From Paragorgia papillata (taxonomy: Eukaryota; Cnidaria; Anthozoa; Scleralcyonacea; Coralliidae): a stretch of 64,000 nt of DNA. Below, one piece after another: positions 20,878 to 33,437 of this stretch. The position numbers were made by a program, and so were the translations under genes. Numbering within the stretch: position 1 is the first letter of the stretch; every line of letters starts with the position of its first letter. Where the stretch lies: assembly GCA_035771165.1 (NCBI GenBank), contig JAWNZC010000338.1:744001-808000 (forward strand), read 5' to 3'. Below the pieces are notes generated by a model, which ran no database searches, was not told where the DNA came from, and saw only the letters and a program-made list of their open reading frames with translations.

Positions 20878-21612
20878 GAGCCTTAGCCCCGTTTACATGA
20901 AGCAAATTGACAGTCCAATCGGATCGAAAAACGTCAATCCGGGCACATATGTTTACATGGAGAATCCGATCTGCTTGGAACATTGTTTATAGTTTTGGAA
21001 CACTATTTTCTGTGCTTTTCTCAATGCCTGCCATTTATCAAGTCAACCTGTGTTTACATGAATCAAGGCCTGCGCTAAACGTCGCACAATAGACGAATTT
21101 AATTCAGACGAATTTAATTGTTTGAATTTTATTCGACGAAACTGCGACGTGTAACTCGATTAAATTCGACACACGAATTAAATTCGTCTGAATCAGACGG
21201 ATAGTGCGACGATAATGCGTGTTCGAGTTACACGACGAATTATCGTCGCGTCGAATTAAATGTTCCTCTTCTAACTGTGACAATTCGGTGCCATGTTTTC
21301 AAGAAGTCGTTTTCAGGATCCACGAGTCCACGTAAAAACAATTCAATTCGACTGAAATTCGACGTTTAACTCGACGTCGCATTTATGTCGCATTACCGAC
21401 GAAGTTAATTCGAATTAAATTCGTCTGAATTAAATTCCTCTATTGTGCGACGTTTAGCGCCGACCTCAGATTCAATGCGTGGATTGACTTCAGCCATTCG
21501 TTTCGATCAGATCGAAAACTTTCAATCTTCTTCATGTAAGCACAACAAGGCGAAACAACATGCGAGATTTGACTTGAACACTCAATCCACTTCATGTAAA
21601 CAGGGCCTTACT
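20878..21612. mobile_element. Outer MITE (GTTTACATGAAG ends) with nested element
   Basis: CCCCGTTTACATGAAG at the left and CTTCATGTAAACAGGGCC at the right are inverted. Further GTTTACATG copies lie inside. The second MITE (21067-21466) is inserted within it. Confidence 0.65.
21067..21466. mobile_element. AATTCGTCTGAATT-rich MITE, copy 1
   Basis: The inverted ends are GCGCTAAACGTCGCACAATA and TATTGTGCGACGTTTAGCGC. The interior is built from repeated GACGAATTTAATTC and ATTATCGTCGCG modules. A second copy is at 50291-50790. No ORF of its own. Confidence 0.8.
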
Positions 21613-22786
21613 AAATGACTGAGATTTACTGAAAAATCTCGGCAGTTTATTACCTTTTCAAGTCTGGTATACAAATTGATTGTACACTTGTAGAAAGGCG
21701 TCATGGCAGAGTTAATAAATTGTTCACAACCTATATAGATTATGTTTAAATCATATGTTCCACTCCTGAAGAGCTTGGCTCGAAATGTCAGTATTCCGTT
21801 ACTATCGAAATCACGCCAGTTTACCGCCTTTTCACTTTACTCTATCCAAAAAATTGCCTACGTAGCACTCTACTTTTTTTTACATAGTAACATAGAGTTG
21901 TGTCAAGTTGATGTTCGAAGCCAAATTTTTCCTGCGGTGGATGCCCAATATATTTCGGCCAGTGAACTCAATTCTCATAATTGGAACGCTAACTCAGAAC
22001 GTATAAAGTCAGCTATATTACGTCTCTTTCAGTCTTCCTACAAACTGTTTCCTACGCGGTCAAAACGAGTAACAGACGGCGTAGAGGACTGAACCCGACG
22101 CGATTCACAAAAATTCTGACTTCATTTTTAAAGAGTGCTAGTGACTGAAGTAAGAGTTTCAGATATGGACAGCGGCGGAGTTAACTGGTTCTGGCATGTT
22201 GAAACATGTAGATTTAATGATGTTCCTTTAGCTCCGTCGATCTCAGGCGTTCAAGTTGCTCCTTCAAATATCATATACGCGCCATGATTTACACGTTTGT
22301 CACAGTTAACAAGTTTCTACGGCTCTGCACCACGACAACGTGACACAAGTTTGCCCTTAGTAAAATAGTAACATTAACTTTATGAAACAAACAGTACAAT
22401 ACGTTTATCAATTTTTACGTGTATATACATATAAAGTAGTTATATAACACATTTCACTATAATGAAGGGGTCCGCTCGAAACATCAGTTTTCCGTTACCA
22501 AAAATCTCGGTAGTTATATATTAACACATGCATTGTTAGCATTTCAAACCAAGTTAGTTAACACAAAAGACATTTATAGGCATGGAATGCTTAGTTATTT
22601 CAGAGTGTTATATTTTCATTGTTATGGGCACATATACTACATGAAGGGAAACAGAGTTTTACTGATAAGCCAGTGTGGCAGTAAAAAAATGCGCAACATA
22701 CCTTTTTCGGAGCCGGCGTTAGGTCTAAGCAAGGCCACTCCGCTATGTACAGAATGAGTCTTTCCACTCAAACTAAAGTAACAAAA
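21613..22786. other. Noncoding, with two hammerhead-like relics
   Basis: CTGAAGAGCTTGGCTCGAAA at about 21769 and a diverged GAAGGGGTCCGCTCGAAAC at about 22464, each followed by a TCAGT(A/T)TTCCGTTAC block, resemble worn hammerhead-bearing terminal repeats. The 116-codon ORF through the first starts in this repeat and has no recognised domain. No gene is called. Confidence 0.35.
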
Positions 22787-23035
22787 GAATAAGGATGGAG
22801 GGAATGGGAGAGGATGAATGGAGACGGGAAAGGGGAAGGGCGGGAAAGGGAGGAGAAGGAAGGGTTGGGGAAAAGATGGGATGTGATGGAATGGAATGGG
22901 ATGGGATGGAATGGAATGGGATAGAATGGAATGGGCTGGGCGGAATGGAATGGGATGGAATGAGATGGGATGGAATGAAATGGGATTGATGGAATGGGAT
23001 GGAATGGGATGGGATGTGATGGGATGAGATTTAAT
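22787..23035. repeat. (GGAAT/GGGAT)n satellite-like tract
   Basis: About 170 bp of 5-bp units GGAAT, GGGAT and GGATG follow a G/A-rich lead-in. The units resemble the pentamer of animal satellite III but the tract is short. False SHPIPFHPI repeat ORFs lie on the minus strand. Confidence 0.85.
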
Positions 23036-23620
23036 TGATGAGAGTGACGGAAATATAGATACAACAAAAACGTTGACACCTCTCTCCGCTCTTCCAATCA
23101 ATTGACATTGTCTTAATATCTCCATGACTAACCTTTTTAAAATCCGACATGCATCGTCTTCGTCTTTTGGCTTCTCGATTATCTTATTATCTAAAAACTG
23201 ACAATCCAAGAAAATAAGAATAATAACAAACTTCGATTATATTCTCTTTTGGAGCCTCTGCACAGAAAAGGGTAAATAGATTACCCCTCTTAGAAAGAAC
23301 GATATCGCTATCTTTCTAACAGGACAAGACAAGCTCAAAAAGTAATTTACTATAGACCTTATTCCAAAATGGCCACCGAATGGCCACCTAGTAAATGCTT
23401 AAAAAACAGTAAATCATTGAAGAAAAACGAATTTGAATTCACTACATTTTTTGTTGCTATAAAAAACAAACTAGTTTCATTTTTTAAATAAGAAAGACGT
23501 TCAAAAATGTTATCCACACGTCACGAATTTTAGTAGCCACGTTTGACTTGTTTTGTTTCGAGATCAAACCACATGCATTCGCAACTGGTGCGTACGTACG
23601 CTAGTTTCAAATCTTTATTA
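23036..23620. other. No recognised feature
   Basis: AT-rich noncoding sequence. No gene is seen. Confidence 0.45.
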
Positions 23621-23623
23621 CGG

Positions 23624-24366
23624 TGGCCCGACAGTCTAAATCGCACGAAATTATCGTTTTTCCCCATAAAAGTTTTGCACAGGTCCCATGCATGAGCTCA
23701 TTTTGCATAGCTCTAGTGGTGGTCGTGATTATTGAAAAGTTTTATACCCTCAAAGTTTACCTAAGTGAAGAAATCGTGTTTTCAGTAAATGCAGAAAACC
23801 TAATTTGCATAAAATCTGTCGCTTACCACCGACACTATAGGGACCTTAAGATGCTAGGACGACGACGGCGATTAAAAAGCAATTCAAATTTTAGCATTAA
23901 AAAGAAGTCACGGTTAACTGACTACTGCATTCAATACATGAAGCTTGTTTTATAATTTTCAAAGTGTTAAAACGGTTGCAGTGTCTGTGTTAAGCAATCT
24001 CAGACAACAGTTCTCATCACCCCACGAGTCAACGTCGTCCTGAAGACGTGAAAATGCTCTGAGTGGCGTTGTATACAGAGCGAGGACGGTGTTCAGATTA
24101 CTCTTGGGACTAGAAATTATTCATCATCTTTGTTTTGCAAGAAGAATGCTTTTGTTTGAAGGATGGCGTCCTCGAAGTTGCCGTCGTAGATCTTAAGGTC
24201 CCTAATTTCTCTAGATACGCAAGCGCTACAAGTAAATCTATAAATCTTCTCGATAATCAAGACCGCCACTAGAGCTGTGCAATGAACTAAAATGAAGCTC
24301 ATGACACCTGTGAAAAACTTTTCATTAAGAAAATACGTAATTTCTCATGATGTAGACTGTCCCTTA
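23624..24366. mobile_element. Long-inverted-repeat MITE (GGGACCTTAAG core)
   Basis: The outer arms mirror each other: GACAGTCTAAATCGCACGAA with AAAAGTTTTGCACAGGT on the left, and ACCTGTGAAAAACTTTT with GATGTAGACTGTC on the right. An inner pair AGGGACCTTAAGAT (about 23839) and ATCTTAAGGTCCCT (about 24190-24203) bounds the centre. The two ORFs, one on each strand, are mirrored products of the arms and not genes. Confidence 0.7.
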
Positions 24367-24715
24367 ACGGGACAACAAAAAAGGTCCACATTTTATGATG
24401 GATGGACAAGTCTGTCGAGCATGATATCAAGGATTATCAAGGCCGCGTTATCTGCCGGAGCCGAAGGCTGACGCGCGGATAAACAAATCGAGTAAAGTGA
24501 CAAAATGATATCCTGGCCATGAAAACTAAAGCCAAAGGCCAATGGTTTCAGTTGTTACTGTGGTAACAATTACACTTCAAAATGGCGTCTAAATCAAAAT
24601 GCAAGAGAGTATAAAGGTAAGAGAAGGAATGTTTAGTGATGGGTTTAGTTCTAACCTAATTCTTCGCGCGTAACTCGCGACTTGTCGGGCATGCATTAGA
24701 CGTTTATATTACATG

Positions 24716-25076
24716 GACGTAGCCAGGGGGGAGCTGGGGCAGCCACGGCTCCCCCCCTTTTGATATATAAACGACAGACATGTAACTACAAAACTGATGC
24801 AATATCAATTGTGTCAGGAAATAAACCGTAAACAGTGTATTCAATCTACTGAGTGTATGCATTTTGAGTATCTACGTGACGTTTGCGTGTTTTGAGTATT
24901 TTATATGACGTTTTTTAACCTTTAGAGTCTGTAAAATCTTCCTCCATAAGCCAGGAAATGGCATTTCAGCGACTCTCGATTTCAAAATTTCCTGGGGGAG
25001 CATGCCCCCGGACCCCCCTAAAAATTTATTTTGATTTCGGCTTCCCCCCCCTTTCAAAATCCTGGCTACGTCCCTG
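24716..25076. mobile_element. DNA element flanked by an 11-bp direct repeat
   Basis: GGACGTAGCCAGG at the left and CCTGGCTACGTCC at the right are inverted. TTATATTACAT occurs on each side (24705-24715 and 25077-25087). The interior contains copy 2 of the GCATGCCCCCGG repeat (about 24953-25020). No ORF is believable. Confidence 0.65.
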
Positions 25077-25389
25077 TTATATTACATCTTATAATTATAG
25101 TACTAACAATCCTTTTAGGAAAGATAAAACTGTTTTTTGTTCAAGACGAGTGTTGACTGTTTTCAATTCTTGAGTAATATTTTTTAACAACGTTCCACGC
25201 AAAACCCACTATAGGTGTCTCTAAAAATAACTTAAGGGGAATTAGGATAGAACTAGACCACTACCATACATTCCCTCTCTTACCTTCATGCTCTCTTGCT
25301 AAATGTCATCTAGGAGAGCGGGAGCACTTGAAAAATACCCGGCGAGATTAATCAGTGACTAAGATACAGCTATTAAGCTGGAATATTAT

Positions 25390-26112
25390 TTAAAGTGCCT
25401 ATGAATTAAATGAAGAACACTAAAAAAAATGAGAAATGGTAATTACATTTGAGTTTAATGTGATTTTGAGCTATGACGTCATTACCTTTGCATGGCGTTG
25501 AAACAAAAAGGAACACAAGGCATATTTTCAGAATAATTTGATTAATTCGGCCGAAACTTTGCAGACGTAATCTACCCACAAAAGTAAGCATTTCTGTTGT
25601 TCTTTTGCTGTTGCTATGGTAACATATTAGCTTCCAGGCCTCTCTCTTTCTTTTATATAATTCATTGTTTTCAACCAGATGTAAAGGGATATTTCAAGTT
25701 TTAACCACTTGGTGCACTTTCCCTCTAATTTGCAGTGCAACAAGACAGTTCAAAATAAACAATGATATTTGTAGTGATGTAAAATATGAAATTACGTTTT
25801 TAGACCGAGGTGGCCAGGAAACTAATTTGTTACCATGGTGACTGCAGAAGAACAATAGAAATGTTCAGTGTTATTGCTTGACTAAGTCTGCAAAGTTTCA
25901 AGCAAATTAATTAAATTATTCTGAGCATATGCCTTGTGTTCCCTTTTGCTTCAACACCATGCAAAGGTACTGACGCCATAACTCAAAATCACATTGTGTG
26001 AAATAACTCCAGAACAGAATAAGATATGAAAGTCATATATAAACTATTTTCCATTATTTTTGCTATTCTTCATAAGACAATCATAAAAAAAATCGTTTCA
26101 TATGCACTTTAA
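25390..26112. mobile_element. TTAA-flanked MITE, copy 1
   Basis: Ends TTAAAGTGCCTATGAA and TTCATATGCACTTTAA, with TTAA as the likely target duplication. The arms include ATGACGTCATTACC and GACGCCATAACTCAAAATCAC in mirror order, and GTTACCATGG-type blocks. The interior has no ORF. It is related to the elements at 29540-30362 and 38639-39796. Confidence 0.75.
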
Positions 26113-26272
26113 ATGATGAAATATATAAACACACTGTTCGAGGTCGTATAAAAAAAACCCACGGCAGCCTCATGCATACAGTGACTGTTTAATATGCGTA
26201 ATGTGATATCCACACATAATTACTTTATAAAGAACGCGTGACAAACGTCGCCCCCTTAATATTATATTTAGT

Positions 26273-26440
26273 ATGTACTTACAACAACTGTGTCCACGGC
26301 AACAACCAAATCTGGCTGACTTGTCTTTTAAAGAAGAAAAGTCACTGTTAAGATTGTGTGAATGTAATATAGAGCTTTTTGACGAAAGAACAGCTCATTC
26401 GCGTTATTGGGACTACATGGGACTACAGAAGCAAGTGGCC
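26273..26440 (+). other. Open frame of unknown origin, possible exon
   Basis: The frame includes FKEEKSLLRLCECNIELFDE and runs into a dispersed repeat at about 26440. It starts after TATATTTAG, which could be a splice acceptor, but I found no convincing donor. The composition looks protein-like, but no domain is recognised. Confidence 0.2.
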
Positions 26441-26693
26441 AACCACGTTCCCAGGGCCTTTTTGAAATTGGTAGGACATTTTCATTGGTTGATTGCTTTT
26501 CTTAAACATTACTCGTGAAACATATTCATGCAGAGTTTTGTGCCAGTTATGGTCAAATAGCTTCAACGGGACCACCATTACAATGAACTTCTCCCACAGG
26601 GCTGCCATTACTCAGAATAATTTGCATACTAAACTAAATTGATAATTTATTACAAATTAATTTATTAGTATTAAATAGAGAATAATACATGGA

Positions 26694-26826
26694 TGTGCGG
26701 AAATATGAAATTTATTTCGAGTGTTGACCAGGATATCTCACGAGTGAGCGAAGCGAACGAGTGACATATCCTGGTCAACACGAGAAATAAATTTCATATT
26801 TCCAAGCATCCATGTATTGTTCTGTT
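26694..26826. repeat. Palindromic MITE (CGAGTGAGCGAAGCGAACGAG core)
   Basis: GAAATATGAAATTTATTTCG with GTGTTGACCAGGATATC is mirrored by GATATCCTGGTCAACACG with AAATAAATTTCATATTTCC. The loop is the repetitive GAGTGAGCGAAGCGAACGAG. Confidence 0.75.
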
Positions 26827-28500
26827 TATTATATAAAAAAATTGTCCTATTGCCTTGCAAAAATTGCATTAGACTATAATACTGATTCAGCGATAATCGT
26901 CACATGTGCGATTATCATAAATAATCGCACATGTGAGATTATCACTTTTATTAGTGGCGGAAAAATCAATAAAACACTCTATTTTATATAATTATTATTA
27001 TTAATTATTATTAATTTTTATTATTTATTAATTTATTAGTATTCGTGGGTACTGTGACCAGCCGATGCCACGGCCTTTTCACGTCCTCCAAATTTAAAAA
27101 AAAGGCTCTGGGAACGAGGTTGGCAAGTGGCAGCGCTGCGGTACGTGGTTTAGTTTGGCAGAACAGATATGAGATATCAAATGTCAAGCGTGGAAGAACA
27201 AACACAATGAAATTAAACTGTTCCATCCTTCATGTTTAACACCCTTCCCAAAAAAAAATTTCATTTTAGGAGTTAGGTGCACTTTAACCCTTTACCCGGC
27301 AGATTACCAGGAGGTCTCCACTTGTCTCCACCATAATAATAATAAAACTGCTAGTGGATTATAGATTAGCATATACGTCATCAAATCCAAGATGGCAGTG
27401 CCATCTAGTACATACATGTGATGTCACATCAACACGCTTTTAGATCATACTCTATTGAAATAGTTTTTACGACCATCATAAACCGGCTACCTGGCGCATA
27501 TAATGCGCGTTCCACTACCTCAGGTCCCCAGGTTTGCCAAATGCACAACTACAAGTACCACTTATCAAAACAGTTATTCAGTTATAAGAGCTAGCTAAAC
27601 TATGGAACATTTTACGAAGCGATTTAACATTGGAAAAGCAAACTCTTCGTTATTTTCAAGAGAGCTCGTAAATTCATATTACATATAACGCCTTAAAAAA
27701 TAATGACGTTGCCGGACGACTACAGAACTTGGAAAACGGAATTTATATTATGTAAAACTCGCGCCTCTTAAATTAAGTGCTCCATTGTTGTTTTCAATCC
27801 AATTCACTTTAATTTTCTAAAACTTTTTTTCTCTTTTTTATGCACTTGTAACTTTTAACTACCATAGCTTTTATATATCTTGGGGGCACAGTAATTGGGG
27901 TTACCTATTGTGCCACAAAGATTAAAGAAATTTGGAGAAATGCAAATTAGTCATTATTCCCAATCTGTTACTGTAGCCTAGTATACAAGAATTATCTCAA
28001 GAGAGATTGAGAGAATATTCCACCTACTTGTTGAACTTTGCTGTACACATCCATAGCTTTTCGTTTAGCCGTTTCCTTCGCATAATCACTAGGTTCGCTA
28101 AACATGGTCTTGAAAGACTCGTCTCGATGTTCCTCGAATGATGATGGGACTGAAATATATTTTACGCCCTTAAAACGAAGAACCCAAATTTACATTATAA
28201 TATATTGTAAATACCGTCTTCAATTGGGAATTAAATTGGCACACGGTAAACGTCAAAGCGTAAAACCTCTTTTTCATTCATCGCAGAATTAATTAGCCTG
28301 AGCTCTCGCTGTGAGTTAGTTTCTGCGATGACTGCACAAGAGACGTTAAAGCTAGCCTGCATATTTGCAGGATGGTTATACGTTGTATAAATGTTACATA
28401 ATTCAACCTATTAACAGACTGCATTAATGTAAACGTTTTTATTACAATATCTATACAACACGTATCACCCTATCGATGTCGCTATGAAGGTTAGTTAAAG
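26827..28500. other. Noncoding; short palindrome and dispersed repeats
   Basis: GCACATGTGCGATTATC-type palindrome near 26895-26945, a dispersed repeat with CTGGGAACGAGGTTGG near 27107, and AT-rich sequence. No exon is recognised. Confidence 0.45.
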
Positions 28501-28504
28501 ATAG

Positions 28505-29212
28505 GTAAAGAGATTTTTTTATTTAAAAACCAATTTTTGTAACCAAAAAGGTTAAATTACATCAGCAAGAATATCAGTACATTAAAAAGAATAGGAAATA
28601 GGAAATTACATTAATTACACACGTTCATAAACGTATTAAAAGATTCTCTATTACGAAAATGTTAAGTATATTTAAAATTATGGACAGTTTTTCTTTGAAA
28701 TCATTTGTGGTAAAAAAGATTTCTGAAAACGATCAGTTCTGCATAAAAAGTTATCATATTTACTCCTAGATCTGAGATCATACTGGACAGGAACTTTATA
28801 AAGTAAAAACTCTCCCAACTTCATATTATTCATGTTCTTTTCAAAAAAATGTTCACAGAGTTTTTCACGTCGTATTCTTAGTGACAGGATATCAGTACAG
28901 GCCAGGGCCTCCCTGTAACTGCATAGTGGTAACATGATTTTCATTGCCCGTTTTTGCACCTTTTCAATGTCTTCACTTAAATAATCTTGAATGTTGAAAT
29001 GCCACACTTGACATGCATATTCAAGGACAGGCCTTATGATTGTAGTGTACACGGTAATAAGAGTCTTTATGTCAGCACTCGATCGTTTTAAAAGCCTTAG
29101 CATATAAAGCCGTTTTCCTGCTTTTTTAACAATTTGATTTACATGCTCATTCCAGCACATGTTATCCTGGACAGTAAGCCCCAGGATAGTTAATACATGC
29201 AGTAGAATAATT
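28505..29212 (-). mobile_element. LINE 3' fragment (C-terminal reverse transcriptase)
   Basis: The frame is open from about 29212 down to 28678 on the minus strand. It reads LTILGLTVQDNMCWNEHVNQ, then YTTIIRPVLEYACQVWH and EKVQKRAMKIM. This is the thumb and tail region of APE-type LINE reverse transcriptases (CR1/L2/Jockey-like). The catalytic RT core is absent, so this is a 5'-truncated copy. Sequence below 28678 is its 3' untranslated part. It ends where the next MITE begins. Confidence 0.8.
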
Positions 29213-29213
29213 A

Positions 29214-29388
29214 AGGCTCTTTTCCAGTCACCGCAAAAACCAACTCGCAGCTCGCTGCGAGTGTTTGCATCTAATTAAAAACAACTCGCAGTGCTTGTTT
29301 TCTCGTTGTGAGTTCTTTTTAATGAGATACAAGAACTCGCAGCAAGCTGCGAACTAGTTTCTGCGATGAGTGGAAAAAAGCCTTTACG
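29214..29388. mobile_element. MITE (AACTCGCAGCTCGCTGCGAG), copy 1
   Basis: The ends CTTTTCCAGTCACCGCAAAA and TTCTGCGATGAGTGGAAAA are inverted, and the body has inverted AACTCGCAGC / GCTGCGA blocks. A second copy in the other orientation is at 52752-52905. Confidence 0.7.
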
Positions 29389-29539
29389 GTGACTATTGTG
29401 CACGGCTGTTCGACTTTGTTGACAAGTTGTTGCAGCATTGATGGCGGTTGATTAGTGCTGTAACGAGTAATGGCATTGCATATCATTGCAGAACATGTTT
29501 CAGAGGTCTGTTAGCACTGATTATTTTCAAAAACATTTT

Positions 29540-30362
29540 TCAAAGTGGCACTATGATAAAAAAATCGTCAGTCTTTTTTTGATCTTATCATAAAGTACAT
29601 TTAAAATGAGGATGAACGGCGTTTGTGGTTTGTAAATATGTCATCTCGTTCAAGAGATATTCACGTGTTTGAAATATGCAAATTATATCGCTGATGACGT
29701 CATTTACTCCAAACGAGCGAAATGAAAATCGTAAAATTAGGAATATCTCTAGAAATAAACAATAGAAAGTGCTCAAATTTTGCATGCTTATAGTATTAAA
29801 TAAAATACGTTTCACTGTGGAACTTTAGTTGTTTTCGTGGAAACTGCTGGTTCCTGGCCTCCTCCAATAAAATTAAATTTGCTTATTTATCACCAAGTAG
29901 CGTTTACTCCAGCAGATAAAAGTGAAAATTCGAGCTTATGTAGGCATTGTAATTCAAACGTTTAAATCTTTCTATTTTTAAACAATGAGGCAAAAATGAT
30001 AATTCCCTTCTTACTGAGGTTTAGAGTGGCCTGACAGCATGCGGTTACCATGGCAATCACAAAAGTTTCTCAGTGAAGTGTATTGTATTGGATACTATAA
30101 GCATACAAAGTTTAAGCACGTTCTATTGTTTATTTCCAGAGATATTCCTCATTTTACGATTTTCATTTCGCTCGTTTGGAGTAAATGACGTCATCAGCCA
30201 TAATTTGCATATTTCCAAAACAAGAATATCTCTTGAACGAGATGAGATAGTGACAAACCACAAACGCCGTTCATCCTCACTTTAAATGTACTTAATGATA
30301 AGGTACTTAATGATAAGATAACTGAAAAGACTGATGATTTCTTCATCGTAGTGCCACTTTAA
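29540..30362. mobile_element. TTAA-flanked MITE, copy 2
   Basis: Ends CAAAGTGGCACTATGAT and ATCGTAGTGCCACTTTAA; the left TTAA has become TCAA. The arms (about 240 bp) contain ATGACGTCAT-type sites at about 29695 and 30187 and mirrored ATTTGCATAT-like sites. The two 70-codon ORFs on opposite strands are mirror products of the arms. Confidence 0.8.
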
Positions 30363-30729
30363 AGAAGTCTTTATAGTCCTTGTTATTTAAGTTTATTATA
30401 ATAATGCACAGTTCAATTATAATAATGTACAACTTCTTTTAAAAGAGCTGCCACGAAATCATACCCCGATGCCTGATTAAGTGCAGTTAAGGCCCTGTTA
30501 CATGCACGTAGATTTTTCTTGTGCAACTTGCGTCGCAAAAACAAATATACGTATTGTGTGACATAAAAAATGTTGCGAGTTGCAAATGATAATCCATAAA
30601 TATCATGTCGAGCAACAGACTGAAGCGTTCGTAATCCTCTTCTTAATAATGGAATTGGAAAGTAAACAATCGAAACGAGAAATGTGGCTTTAGTAACTTG
30701 ATTCATAATTTCCAGTTTCATCACGGCTT

Positions 30730-32150
<1,421 letters not shown>

Positions 32151-32214
32151 TTTCCAGCGTCTGCCATCTTTTAAACTTGCCTTGTAAACACAAGTTGCAG
32201 TCACGACCTATGTT

Positions 32215-32395
32215 ACAAGTAACAATCGAAATATAGTAAGGTTTGATATACTGCCGAAACAGAGAACGTAGGAGTCTAACGTTTCGAGCAAAGGCCCTTC
32301 GTCAGAGAGAAACTCTGTTTCGGCAGTATATCAAACCTTACTCTATTTTGATTGTTGTTTCAACACTGCCTACGCAGCACGCTACTTTTTTTTTT
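32215..32395 (-). mobile_element. Solo Penelope-type terminal repeat with hammerhead
   Basis: It contains inverted 26-base arms (AGGTTTGATATACTGCCGAA at 32239 and its mirror ending about 32339) around a hammerhead motif, then CAACACTGCCTACGCAGC. No RT adjoins it; the next sequence is a LINE fragment. The same family is at 183-350. Confidence 0.7.
32264..32312 (-). ncRNA. Hammerhead ribozyme motif with very long helix I
   Basis: The minus strand reads CUGACGA, A, stem II GGGC/GCUC around CUUU, then GAAAC, GUU, AGAC. Every invariant core base is present. Helix III is the palindrome ACGU. Outside an internal loop, helix I is continued by the 26-bp terminal stem of the repeat. Cleavage would follow GUU. 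Confidence 0.75.
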
Positions 32396-33262
32396 TATTT
32401 CCAGCCATTTAACTTGGACTAATCACATCGAAAACTTATGTTCAACCCTCAATAGTAGGTTTGCATTACTGCGCCGGATTAAGCCTTTCTTAACTAAAGA
32501 TTGTGCTCTTCGTTTTCATAACTCCTGCATTCATGCCAATATTATTTACTGCTCTGTCACTTGGGGTAATTGTTCCAAAACACTTCTGCAAAGAATTCTT
32601 CGCCTTCAAAAGCGTGCAGCACGCATTATCTTAGATGCTGAGTATTCTACTCCTTCTGTTCTCCTTTTTTCCCAACTTAAGTGGATTCCAATTTTTGATC
32701 TAATTAAGTTTAGGAAGCTTCTTCTACTATTAAATATACTAATCAATCCTAATGCTCCACCGTCTTTTAAATTTATGTTCAATTTCTTATCTGCCACTCG
32801 ACAACACGCTCGTACTAGAGCCTGCTTATATGACCTTAAGCTTCCTTACCCGAGCACTAATTCTGGTAAACGAACATTTCTCTACAGCGCCTCAATTCTC
32901 TTTAACGCCTTAGGTAGTGATTGCAAACAGCTTGTCATGTCACCTGCATGTACTTCTGATGCTTTGACGTTAAGATTAACTAATACTAAACGCAAACTCC
33001 GTAATTACTTTCTTCATAAACTTACCTGTATTAACCATCTGGAAGACCTTTTTTGCGTCAATTGTAATTTTTTATTGAATTGTAAATGTGTTTCTACTTG
33101 ACTAGTTTATCACTTGACATTATTTCCATATATAGTGTATTAGTTATGTCTGTTGTATTTGTAAATATTGTAATATTGTGAGGGCCGTATGTTAGATAAC
33201 CTTTACGGTTAATACGTCTTTTTCCCTCGTAAAATAAAGTTTTATTCTATTCTATTCTATTC
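32396..33262 (+). mobile_element. LINE 3' fragment (C-terminal RT) with (TTCTA)n tail
   Basis: Open from about 32396 to the stop at 33101, with HLTWTNHIENLCSTLNSRFA, LLRRIKPFL and ILRLQKRAARII. These are the thumb and C-terminal motifs of CR1/L2/Jockey-like LINE reverse transcriptases. The catalytic core is absent. The 3' end has AAAATAAAG and a (ATTCT)n tail ending about 33262. It abuts the Penelope repeat at its 5' side. Confidence 0.85.
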
Positions 33263-33437
33263 AATTTTGCCAGTGCAACTTGTAGAAATTTGTCGCGAAA
33301 GTAGATACCAAACCAACTTTTTGTCCAACTAGAAAATCTGAAAAATCAGTTGCGTGAGCGGATTTCACACGCTAACAATTGCCGTGCAACTTGAAGTTTC
33401 TTTTCTTGCGACGCAAATTGCACAAGAAAAGGCTACG

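Noticed and set aside
21767..21800. Hammerhead-like CTGAAGAGCTTGGCTCGAAA
   Set aside because: The core words are present, but stem II overlaps the core and helix I does not pair well; kept only as a possible relic.
21742..22092. 116-codon plus-strand ORF
   Set aside because: Its start lies in a repeat that recurs at 22.46 kb (TCGAAAYRTCAGT, TTCCGTTAC) and the rest has no recognised motif.
23623..24302. Two ORFs with similar peptides (VVVVIIEKFY and VAVLIIEKIY) on opposite strands
   Set aside because: The similarity is due to the inverted arms of one MITE, not to two related genes.
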